64,000 nt of DNA, from contig NC_079488.1 in assembly GCF_020520425.1 (NCBI RefSeq), positions 90,005,285 to 90,069,284 of the forward strand, in the 5' to 3' direction. A program made the translations under genes and the position numbers. The notes under the pieces are model-generated. The model was not told the DNA's origin, did not search any database, and was given only the letters and a program-made list of their open reading frames with translations. This document shows positions 35,196 to 44,581 of the stretch, in pieces; the stretch's first letter is position 1; the number at the start of each line of letters is the position of its first letter. The DNA is from Spinacia oleracea. Lineage: Eukaryota; Streptophyta; Magnoliopsida; Caryophyllales; Amaranthaceae.

Positions 35196-36530
35196 TTAAT
35201 GATTATTGCCTCCATATTTTTGCCAGTTATGCTCAATTAAATCCTCTTTCAAAGAGTGATGAATTTGACTGCTACGCAAAGCTGTTATTCTCCCCAATAA
35301 TGCGTTAATGGAGTAGGGTTGTCCAGTCTGGAACTCAAAGGGTTCACCATTATTCACTGTTGCGGTTAAGCTCGAAAGGTCTTCTTCATAGTACCTTCGT
35401 AGCACATCATCTCGGACATACATATCTCGTTCATCCTCAACTATCATGTTGTCTAAGATGATACAAGCCTTCATTATATCGCCTAATATATCTTCATCGT
35501 AAGCCAGAGATGGTTGTCGTACAATGGCGAATCTTGCTTGCAAAACGCCGAACGCACGTTCAACATCCTTACGAACATGCGCTTGTCTGTTAGCAAACAA
35601 CCTTTCCGTTTCAAGTTGGGGACGAGAAAATCCTTGAATGAACGTAGCCCAATTTGGATAAATACCATCTGTGAGGTAGTACCCCATGTTGTATTCATGT
35701 CCATTCACCTGAAAAGTGATAGGAGGTGCCTTACCTGTCAAAACATCATCAAAAACAGGAGAACGGTGCAGAACATTAAGGTCATTAGATGAACCAGGAA
35801 TACCAAAAAATGAATGCCAAATCCATAGATCTTGATCTGCAACAGCTTCAAGAATTAGGGACGCTTTCCCGGTGCGTCCTTGGTATTGATCTCTCCATGC
35901 GGTAGGACAGTTCTTCCATTCCCAGTGCATACAATCAATACTACCGATCATGCCTGGAAATCCACGCATTTCATTTTGATAAAGGATTCTCCTTAAGTCT
36001 TCATCTGTAGGACTTCTTAGGTAATCCTCTTCAAAATGCTTGATTACCCCTTGAGTGAAATGTAATAATGATTTTTTTGAAGTTGTTTCACCCATTCGCA
36101 GGTATTCATCAATTGCATCCTGAGCCAAACCATACGCTAACATTCTGATAGCTGCAGTGCATTTTTGCAATCCTGATAACCCTAATTTTCCGGCAGCATT
36201 TCTTCTCTGTTGCAAGAAAACATCATTTTCAACCACTTTGTTCATGATACGGAAAAACAAAGGTCTTCTCATTCGAAACCTTCGACGAAACTGTTTGTCT
36301 GAATATACTGGATTTTCCGCAAAGTAATCATTAAACAAGCGGTTATGCCCTTCTTCACGGTTTCTATCTGCTGGAATCGGAATGGTATCATTCACATTTC
36401 AAAGTCTAGGACCTCGTAGAAAGAATGTGTTTGGTAAGTAATGAGTGACAAATTCGTCAACCATTCGATCAACTTCTCCGTATGGATTCTCATCAGCAGA
36501 TTCTGAGCTTGAACTGTATTCAAATAACAT
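35196..36530 (-). pseudogene. PIF/Harbinger DDE transposase of element 1, one in-frame stop
   Basis: From the ATG at 36530 (MLFEYSSSSESADENPYGE) the frame runs 444 codons to the stop at 35196, with one internal TGA at 36399-36401 early in the protein. Catalytic blocks are intact: GSIDCMHWEWKNCP (Asp), GSSNDLNVLHRS (Asp) and RKDVERAFGVLQARFAI (Glu). The protein is the 'putative nuclease HARBI1'-type transposase that cuts at the inverted repeats and makes TTA duplications, working with the ORF1 protein. A shorter product starting after the TGA would keep the DDE core but lose the N-terminus. Confidence 0.9.
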
Positions 36531-36629
36531 TTTTTTTGAGATATAGTAGAGTGTGATAATGAGAAGTGAGTGTGAGAAATGAGTTTGATAATGTGTGTGT
36601 ATTTAAAGAGTAATGTGGATAAGAATATT

Positions 36630-36800
36630 TGGATTTTTGGATTTTCTTAGATTTTCGATAAGATTTTTGGATTTTCTTAGATTTTCGATAAGATTTTTTT
36701 GGATTTTCTTAGATTTTCGATAAGATGTTATTGGATGTTCTTAGATTTTGTTGATAAGATTTTCTTGATAAGGTGTTACTGGATGTTCTTAGATTTTCTT
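36630..36800. repeat. ~37-bp tandem repeats between transposase and ORF1
   Basis: GGATTTTCTTAGATTTTCGATAAGAT-type units recur four to five times with small changes, between the divergent ends of the two Harbinger genes. Confidence 0.85.
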
Positions 36801-37085
36801 AAATTTTCTATTGGTTGATAAGATTTTATGGATTTCTTGATAAGATTATATTGTACTTTCTTATAATATAATAACAACAATATAATGTGTAAAATACTAC
36901 TTGGCAATAAAACATAATATAATATATTACATAACACAAAACAATACAAAGTTAAAGACATAACACGAACTTATACAAGTTTAAAGGCACAACACGAATT
37001 AATACAAGCTTATTGAAAACTTATTAAAACTAGATTGTGACATAAAATTTAAACACATGAAATAAACTAAAAATTAAACACCTTG

Positions 37086-38221
37086 CTAATTATCACCACC
37101 ATAAAACTCCAACATCAATCTTGCCTTAACTTTTTCCTCATCAGGAGTTAGACAAGCCTTAGACACCAATGTTTGCAAGAAATCATGTTTCATTTTTTGC
37201 TTATCCAACTGAATTCTCTGTTCCTCTATGTCAAGTTGTCGCCTCCTCATTATAGTCTTTTCTGCTTCTCGCTCGAATCTCTTTAAATTAAGTTCGTGCT
37301 CAGTATTCCTCACTTCAGTGTTAGCTTGCAAACGACTTCCAAAAGACGAAACTGCCTCTGATGATTCTGCCCCTTTTCCTTTTCTTCTGGCCTTAGCTTT
37401 CTTTACACCATCTGGTCGAGATATACCTCCAGATACGAAGCTCCCACCACTTGGCAAGACGGTGTCACCATCATCATCAACTCTAGTTCTCTTGCCACTT
37501 CCATCACTCTCTTCAGTAGAAATTGGTAGACTGGCCGACATCGTATGTTTCTCTCTCTATCTTTGACATACCCCACCTCATCATCACCTTCCACTTTGGG
37601 TTTTCTTTAGTAAGCATCTTCCAAGCATGAATCAATGTGAAGTTCTTTTTGTTTTCTGTGCGGAATAACTGGTGAGCGGTAGCAACTTGGTCCGCATCAT
37701 TATTCCCACTTGCAAATAACCTACCAGCCTTTTCAAAACTAGCATCCCACAACATGATGTCTGGAGACATCCTTCCCCCAACGACTCTCTAAACATTTTG
37801 CATTTCTTACAAGAAGTTCGTACGGTCTACCTACTTGAATTTGGCTATAGCGCGCAGCAGCTTGCCTCCAAATATCAGCTTTTCTTATGTTGGTGCCTAT
37901 AATTTTATCGGAGCAAACTTTAATGTAGGAATCAACCAGAGCTTCATCCTCCTGAATCGACCAACTTCGAGACTGAGATGCAACCTTAATTGGTTGATTT
38001 GGGTTGACGGGCAATGGATGTGTCATGATCGGTTCTTGTGTCTCCATAACACGTTCCTCTATAGCTTCACGGTCAACAATAGTGTTAGTATAAAAAGATT
38101 GTTGGAAATTTTGAGAGGAAGAATTACCCTGCGAATAAGAATCATAGCCGGGATGCTGATTGTTGTCAGAGTTGAGATCAAAATTGTTTTCTAAATTTTG
38201 AGAATAGTAATTAGGGTCCAT
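37086..38221 (-). pseudogene. Harbinger 1 ORF1 (Myb/SANT-like partner protein), frameshifted
   Basis: The ATG at 38221 opens MDPNYYSQN, typical of Pong-like ORF1. A Myb/trihelix segment follows (RSWSIQEDEALVDSYI ... CLESRWGKD). The frame breaks near 37770 and again near 37550, after which the C-terminal part continues: a Lys/Arg-rich stretch, a coiled coil (LNLKRFEREAEKTIMRRRQL) and LTPDEEKVKARLMLEF. The ORF1 protein binds the transposon ends and is required together with the transposase. Databases often mislabel such proteins 'glutathione S-transferase T3-like'. At least two frameshifts are present. Confidence 0.85.
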
Positions 38222-38296
38222 TTTATTTTTAAAAAATACGCAAGCACGCTAATAAGTAACGATAATAATTTTAACAGTAAATATACCTACTAGTAA

Positions 38297-38352
38297 CAAC
38301 AATAATAATGCTAATAATAATAATAATGACAATAATAATAATAATAATAATG

Positions 38353-38446
<94 letters not shown>

Positions 38447-38453
38447 AATTAAT
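38297..38453. repeat. (TAA)n microsatellite upstream of Harbinger ORF1
   Basis: About 50 nearly perfect AAT/TAA units with a few interruptions (GAC, GAT) near the start. It lies within 80-230 bp of the ORF1 start codon. Confidence 0.97.
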
Positions 38454-39423
38454 AAATAACAACCGAAAATAAGATTTTTGAAAATATATGTTACTGGAAA
38501 TGTTCAGTAATTTTCAAAAAATAACACAAATTATAGTAATACTTATATGGAAAATGATTTTGATGATTTTAGAGAGAGAAAAATGATTTTTGAAAGTGTG
38601 TCAAAATATAACAAAATTGGTCTCTATTTATAGGTCTTGAAATTTTATGACCGTTGGTATAATTTTATTTTATTTTAATTATTTAAGGCAAAATTACCCG
38701 TTAAAAGAAATATAGCCGTTGTAAATTGTACAATTTTGTGATTGGTTGATGATGTTACACGTGACGACCGTCCATTGGGTATGGTGGGTTAGTGGAATCT
38801 TTGCTTTAAATGTTTTGGCTGTATTGTGCAATTCCAACGGCATTTTTGCCATTTTTGCCTGCATATCATCAGTATTCGCCTGCAATTTCCTGCATTATTC
38901 GCCTGCAAAACAGCAATTCGGGGCCCACATTTTCGTGAGCAAATAATTCAAACGGAATGCCGCGCTAGCACATTTACGCTTCCTCGCGAGCATTTTTCAT
39001 TTCACCCATTGATGTTGTCCGTGTTCTATTTTTTCCTCACCGATTTTTACTCGTGAGCACATTTTTTCCCCACTGCTGAGAGTGCTCTTAGCCTCTTCTT
39101 AAACCATGTGCATCAATTTCTCTCTCATCCTTCTCCTTCTTCCACCTCATATTCCACTAACTTACATACCACTTACTTAAATCTCTCCTTTTGCTTCTAC
39201 AATCTTGACTCAAAGTCATTAATTTCTCTTACCTATTTTTTTTACTTTTACATATACTCCACTTTAAATTCACCTTCAAACACAATTATTAATTTTAACA
39301 AACGAATAAATACGAAATTAAATTAACATTACATATAAATAAAAAATGTAACGTATAATCTTAAACATACATATATAGCACAATGAGGTAAAATTGATAC
39401 ATAATTGACTATTAATTTTTTTA

Positions 39424-40797
39424 TTAAGTTCCCCTTGGTTGAAAACGTTGCCATATATGTTCAATCAAATCATTTTTCAATGATTTATGAACATCTCTAT
39501 CCCGTATTTCATTCCTTTTCTCCATGTACCGTAGTAAGATAGATTCTCCGATAGGATTCATACTTAATTGAACATCTGTATTGGATGATCCTGCTTGATT
39601 TATTGGACGATCTTCTATAAATTCTCTCATCAAGTCATTATAATTTAGATATGTATGTCGTTCATCTTCTACTATCATGTTGTGCAAGATAATACACGCC
39701 ATCATTATTTTCCATAATATTTTTGTATCCCAAGCAAGAGCCGAATTTCGTATAATTGCGAAACGAGCTTGTAACACCCCAAATGCACGCTCGACATCTT
39801 TTCTTGCCGACTCTTGCTTTGTAGTAAATAATTTGTGCTTAGCTGTTTGTGGGAGTTTAATGGCTGGAATAAAAGTAGCCCATTTTGGATAAATACCATC
39901 TCTGAGATAATATCCCATATTATATTCATTGTTGTTAACAACAAAATTAACCGGGGGAGCTTTACCTTGTAAAATGTCGGTGAACACAGGAGAACGGTCA
40001 AGAACGTAAATGTCATTGCATGATCCAGGTGTTTCGAAAAATGCATGCCATATCCATAAATCACAAGAAGCAACCGCTTCTAAAATAACAGTTGTTGTTT
40101 TAGATCTTCCTTGGTACATTCCTTTCCAACCACGTGGACAATTTTTCCACTCCCAGTGCATGCAATCGATACTACCCATCATACCAGGAAAACCTCTATT
40201 TTGAGCAGCATTGAGAAGTTGGTCAACATCTTCTCTCATTGACTTTCTTAGGTAACGGTCACCAAATTTATAAATCACACCTTCAACAAAGTGGAGAAGA
40301 CACTCCCTTCCTGTAGAAGCAGCAATTTTTAAATATTCATCTACTGCGTCAGACGATGAACCATAAGCTAACATCCTCATTGCCGCGGTGCATTTTTTAT
40401 ATGGCGATGCACCAAGTCTACCACATGCGTCATAGCGTTGTTGAAAAAACTCACTATATTCACTCATGGATTCAACAATAGACACAAATACATGTCTATG
40501 CATACGAAATCTACGGAGAAAAATGTCTTCTTTGTAAACAGGACTATCAGAGAAATAGTCATTAAACAAACGCAAGTCTGCTTCTTCACGATCCCTAGGG
40601 ACATACCACCTATTAAGTATTGGTCTCTCAATTGGCGATGTTAATAATGAAACAGCCGTTGAGGCAAGTGTATGCCTCAACTTACGATTCCTTCTATTTC
40701 TTGCATTCACTCTTTCTAAACTCTCATTAAAATCAGAAAGACTGGTATTAAGATAATCTAGGGAATTTGAGCTACTAGAATCGGAATTATAAGCCAT
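39424..40797 (-). CDS. PIF/Harbinger DDE transposase of element 2
   Basis: An open 457-residue frame from ATG at 40797 (MAYNSDSSSSNSLDYLN). Catalytic blocks: MMGSIDCMHWEWKNCP (Asp, near residue 209), GSCNDIYVLDRSPVF (Asp, near 260) and RKDVERAFGVLQARFAI (Glu, near 334). The tail IHKSLKNDLIEHIWQRF matches that of element 1. No stop or frameshift is visible, so the protein could be active if expressed, although its ORF1 partner in the same element is broken. It is roughly half identical to the element 1 transposase by eye. Confidence 0.93.
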   Translation of the reverse strand: MAYNSDSSSSNSLDYLNTSLSDFNESLERVNARNRRNRKLRHTLASTAVSLLTSPIERPILNRWYVPRDREEADLRLFNDYFSDSPVYKEDIFLRRFRMHRHVFVSIVESMSEYSEFFQQRYDACGRLGASPYKKCTAAMRMLAYGSSSDAVDEYLKIAASTGRECLLHFVEGVIYKFGDRYLRKSMREDVDQLLNAAQNRGFPGMMGSIDCMHWEWKNCPRGWKGMYQGRSKTTTVILEAVASCDLWIWHAFFETPGSCNDIYVLDRSPVFTDILQGKAPPVNFVVNNNEYNMGYYLRDGIYPKWATFIPAIKLPQTAKHKLFTTKQESARKDVERAFGVLQARFAIIRNSALAWDTKILWKIMMACIILHNMIVEDERHTYLNYNDLMREFIEDRPINQAGSSNTDVQLSMNPIGESILLRYMEKRNEIRDRDVHKSLKNDLIEHIWQRFQPRGT

Positions 40798-41263
40798 TTT
40801 CTGTTAAGGGATAAGAAAATTGAATAACTCAATTTGAGGAGATTTATAGATGAAAGTGTACATTCTATAGTACTACTTATAGTGTGTGAGATATGACGGA
40901 TGGAGCACATTATAATGTATATGATGGTGTAATGATAGTGTACATCCTATAACGACACACATTTTAATGTTTTTGACGACATAAATCTTGAATATTTTGT
41001 CAGAATAATGTCACTTAAAACTGATACTACAGAATATTAAAATGTGTGCCGTTGGTCATATCTCATGGTACGAATAATAATAGTCAATAAAAAAAATTAT
41101 GATCATGTTTATAGATACAAAAGGATTAAGGTATATTGATAAAAAGAACTATTACAACATAATTTAACTTTAAGGAAAAAATGTGTAACACGTGCTAAAG
41201 CAAACCATACAACACAAGTACGTAATCATGAAACAACTTTAACAATTGACAATAAAAAAAACT

Positions 41264-42414
41264 TTAACCAAGCATATCCTTAAATTCTTCATACAATTTT
41301 TCGTACATTTCCACTTCATTTGGAGTTAATCTATCTGCCAATAATGTATTGAAAACCTTTAATTTCATTTTTTTCTCCATCATCTGTTGCTTAGCCTCAT
41401 CTCTACCCTTTTGAAAATTAAGCATATCTTGTTGCAAATTTTGTTGCGTTTCAAGTCTTTTTTCTTCAAGATCTGCCTCTCTATTTTGTGTAGCATTCAG
41501 ATGGCGGAATTCAGATGTTAAGCTGTCAAATGACGAAGAAGAGGTTTGAACTTCTTTACCTCTACGTTTGACCATCTTCACGCCAATTTTGGACGAGCCA
41601 TTGTACCACCCGGCGAGGGTTCTGGTTCTGCTCTCTTTGAGCTCCCGTCGCTTTCTGTACGAATTTCATATGTAGGCTCTTGCCACCTAGGGTAATTTCC
41701 CATCTCTTCCCACAAATGCTCAAATGGAAACTTCCTTCCATTATCAGAGAGTGACCAAATTGCACGAGCTTTATTCAATACATTAGTCGCATTTGATCCA
41801 CTACCACAACAAATTTTCGCTTCACTATACTTACTAACAAATGCTGTCACATCTTTATTAATTCTTTTCCACCGACTTTGTATAGCATCCGTTGTCCTTT
41901 TTGGGAAGTCGGGATTATTTTCTCGAGCCATTTCGAACAATTGTATAATATTTTCCCAAAAATCCTCGCTTGTTTGATCGGTAGCTTTGCGTTGGTCTCC
42001 TCCTGACTCAATATATGCTCCTAGTAGCGCAAGATCTTCTTCTACAGACCAAGCACCGCCTGTTGTTCTTTTTGTATGAGATTGATCGCCAATTGATGGT
42101 GTACCTTTTGTTTGTCTACCTCGTTTTGGCTTATTTTGTTTAACAACTTCATCACTATTTGTTTGAGTTGGTTCACCGATATTAGTATACGCAACATCCT
42201 CTTCAGTATTTTGAAAGTGTTGTGATATGGGAAAATGTTGAGAGGTTGGTTCGGTGGAAAATAAATTTGGATTATTTGATATACTAGGAATTTGGTTTGA
42301 GGTTTGGACGTCGGAGATGTTTGGTTGAGGATTCTCTTTACACCACTTAATAAAATCTTGTAACTGAGAAGGAGATAACATATTTGGATTGAATTGAGAA
42401 TTATTAGGATCCAT
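41264..42414 (-). pseudogene. Harbinger 2 ORF1 (Myb/SANT-like partner), one frameshift
   Basis: The ATG at 42414 (MDPNNSQFNPNML) opens 278 codons with the Myb/trihelix segment GGAWSVEEDLALLGAYIE ... DAIQSRWKRINKDV, then LSDNGRKFPFEHLWEEM, a NAM-associated-like block. Near 41580 the frame shifts into a second frame with a basic patch (KMVKRRGKEV), a coiled coil and LTPNEVEMYEKLYEEF. One frameshift seems enough to explain the split. Role as for element 1: end binding and partner of the transposase. Confidence 0.87.
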
Positions 42415-43048
42415 GCTTTTAACGTAGTAAGAATACGGAGTAATGTTTTCAGAAATAAAATGGATTGGGTATATAAAGCATACTACAATTTTTCTTTAAA
42501 ATAGAGCTGGCACCATGCATGCATTGAAGTATCTCGTAAACACAAGTAGGAGCAACATATTTTGCATGGAAAACATAGGTGTCATGTGAATGCATCCAAA
42601 ATTTAGAAAGCCTAACATGCATTTTCTTCAGTACACTATACACATGTGGATGTTTATCATGCAAAAAGAAAACAAAAATAAATAATTAAAAAAAGAAGTT
42701 AATTGCTGGCAGGTTCACATGATCCCAACATTGTTGCATGCATACAAAATTACAAATGACGGTACACTTGCTGGCAGGTTCACATGCCAATTCTCACCCA
42801 AAAAATACTGCAAGTGGAACAGGATACAACCCCACGCCAATTCTCACGCATTTGACATAGGGTCACATATGTGACCCGGGTCAAGGATATTATTTTTTGA
42901 TCCTTGTACACTGTCAACATTGTGGTCATTTTGTCCTGTCAATTATCACTTGACCCAAGCTACATGTCAAGGTTGTGTGTGCTCTTATACACATACTCCT
43001 CTTAAAAGTTAAAACTGCTAGGAGTATGTGGAGAAATTTCAAATATTG

Positions 43049-43455
43049 TTTGATGATTCGTAAATTCCCAAAATACGCTACTTTTTCACTTATTTCCCAC
43101 TCTATCGTTCACGTCAACAAGAAAGCCGGTCTAATTTTTTTTTATAAAATCTATAATAAACCGCTATCTGAAACAGCCGTTTAAAGAGGTAAACTGCTAT
43201 CTGAAATAGAGGCTTATAAATCCACGCGGTTTTATAAAGTTTAGTTTTAAAAGAAACCGCTATCTCAGATAGCGGTTTATACCCTTGAACCGCCATATGA
43301 GATAGCGGTTTGCTTTAAAACAAAACCGCCATCTCAGATGGCGGTTGAACGCTGAACCGAAAAAAAAATACTTTTCTTTCTCCTTTGCTGACGTGGACGG
43401 TATGGTGGGAATTAAGTTAGAAAGTAACGTATTTTGGGAATTATTGGATCTTTAT
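43049..43455. mobile_element. MULE-type MITE with internal palindromes
   Basis: The left end (AAATTCCCAAAATACGCTAC, then TTATTTCCCAC and CACGTCA) is mirrored at the right (TGACGTGG, GTGGGAATTAA, then GTAACGTATTTTGGGAATT), giving inverted repeats of about 80 bp. A 9-bp near-duplication, CAAATATTG / GCAATATTG, flanks it at 43040-43048 and 43456-43464, the length made by Mutator-like transposases. Non-coding; it would be moved in trans. Confidence 0.75.
43160..43346. repeat. Cluster of related palindromes in the MULE MITE
   Basis: AAACCGCTATCT, then AGATAGCGGTTT, forms a 25-bp palindrome at 43254-43278 (12-bp arms around one base). AACCGCCATCT / AGATGGCGGTT forms another at 43325-43346. A degraded one lies between them (43287-43311) and half-sites lie to the left. 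Confidence 0.85.
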
Positions 43456-43464
43456 GCAATATTG

Positions 43465-44560
43465 AAGGAAATCGCTCAACAATGTCCATGATTGGCATAT
43501 CAAATGGCATTCTCGTAATTATAATGAAAAAAATATACAATCTAAAAATTGCGATGTACAATATTTTTGATATTTAAAAAAAATTAAAATAAAAGAAAAT
43601 AAGTTTAATGTAAAAAGAGATTGTATATTTAAATATGTAGATTGTATATTTTGACAACTTATTTACGAAATCACCCCTTGATATGTTTCACTCGCCAATC
43701 ATTGAGATTAACTGGGCGGAGCTCGAGTATGTGGACGATTAAATTGACCAAAAAATAAGATTAGTGCCCAATTATATGGTCCGGCTCAAAGTGCAAAGGC
43801 CTGGAAAGAAGAGCAAGGTCAGTCTAAGATGAGTGAAGCCGAAAAGCTAAGACTCAGCGTCATCCTTAATTAATAGGGGAGAAGCGTGGACCAAGTCAAG
43901 GAAAGAGGAAATGTTTTGGACGAATTCTACTTAGGGTCGAACTCGTCTAGGGGTGGTGCTAACACTAAGGTTGCAAGAGCAAGTTTAAGAGAGTATGAGT
44001 GTATTATTGAGCAATATCACGGAATATCCTTTACAAACAGTCACAGACGATAGTTATACAATTTAACCATGCTTAGTAACGTACAAGAATTATTGAATTC
44101 CTACTTAATGACTTGACTCCTAGACTTAAGCCTTGTCACTTAATGTGTTGTACGTAACCGTCATCCCACTTGTAGCCGTTGTGTAGGCGGACAAGTTGAA
44201 CGTTACTCACGCCTTGCTGGCTGCCACACATACTCCAGGTGGACTGCCTATGACACGTCACTAGGAGGGTATTTTCCCCCCCTAACAATTGTCCCCAAAC
44301 CCATTTTTTAATTCTTCTGGGAAGCCCCAAGGGGAAAATGGGTTTAATTTTTGAAAAAGGGAGGAAATAAACCTCCTGCATTCTGATTGACCGGTAAGTT
44401 GTAATGATGGTCTCGAAAAGACCGACCGCCTCCCGCCTCTAATAAATCAGGGGGAGTTGCTTCCAAACTCTTCACAATTTCGATTTCTCTCTCTTCAATT
44501 TGCAAAAACCTGGAGCTTTTCTCTCTCTAGAAAAAACAGGTAACTGCCTTTCCTAATTCC
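43465..44560. other. Upstream region of the gypsy-type gene; possible LTR/leader
   Basis: No gene is recognised. The part from about 44100 leads straight into the following retroelement-associated ORF and contains CCCCCCTAACAATTGTCCCCAAACCC, which may be its leader. No LTR ends could be placed. Confidence 0.3.
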
Positions 44561-44581
44561 TTTCACGCCTCTTCCATTCTC

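Larger units (their letters stand above)
28895..39087 (-). mobile_element. PIF/Harbinger (Pong-like) transposon 1, with nested L1 LINE
   Basis: Ends are GACCACTCCCATCAATGCGG (left) and, reversed, GAGCACTCTCAGCAGTGGGG (right); about 21 of the first 26 positions match. TTA flanks both ends (28892-28894, 39088-39090), the 3-bp target duplication of the superfamily. Inside, on the minus strand, are a Myb/SANT-like ORF1 (37086-38221) and a DDE transposase (35196-36530). A 5.8-kb L1 LINE sits in the region beyond the transposase stop; without it the element is about 4.4 kb. Both genes carry lesions, so it is not autonomous now. Its left end lies 62 bp upstream of the EXO5 start codon. Confidence 0.88.
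39091..42984 (-). mobile_element. PIF/Harbinger (Pong-like) transposon 2
   Basis: It has the same two-gene order as element 1: ORF1 (41264-42414) then transposase (39424-40797), both on the minus strand. The right end reads, reversed, GAGCACACACAACCTTG with TTA outside (42985-42987), fitting Harbinger ends. The left end is placed directly after the TTA that closes element 1 (39088-39090), but its match to the right end is weak, so this border is tentative. Size would be about 3.9 kb. The two elements are clearly different families, judging by their protein sequences. Confidence 0.65.

Noticed and set aside
38271-38462. Poly-isoleucine frame
   Set aside because: It is the (TAA)n microsatellite read through, not a gene.
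43254-43346. CRISPR-like repeated palindromes
   Set aside because: Spacing and sequence vary, there are no unique spacers of equal size, and the host is a plant; the array belongs to a MITE.
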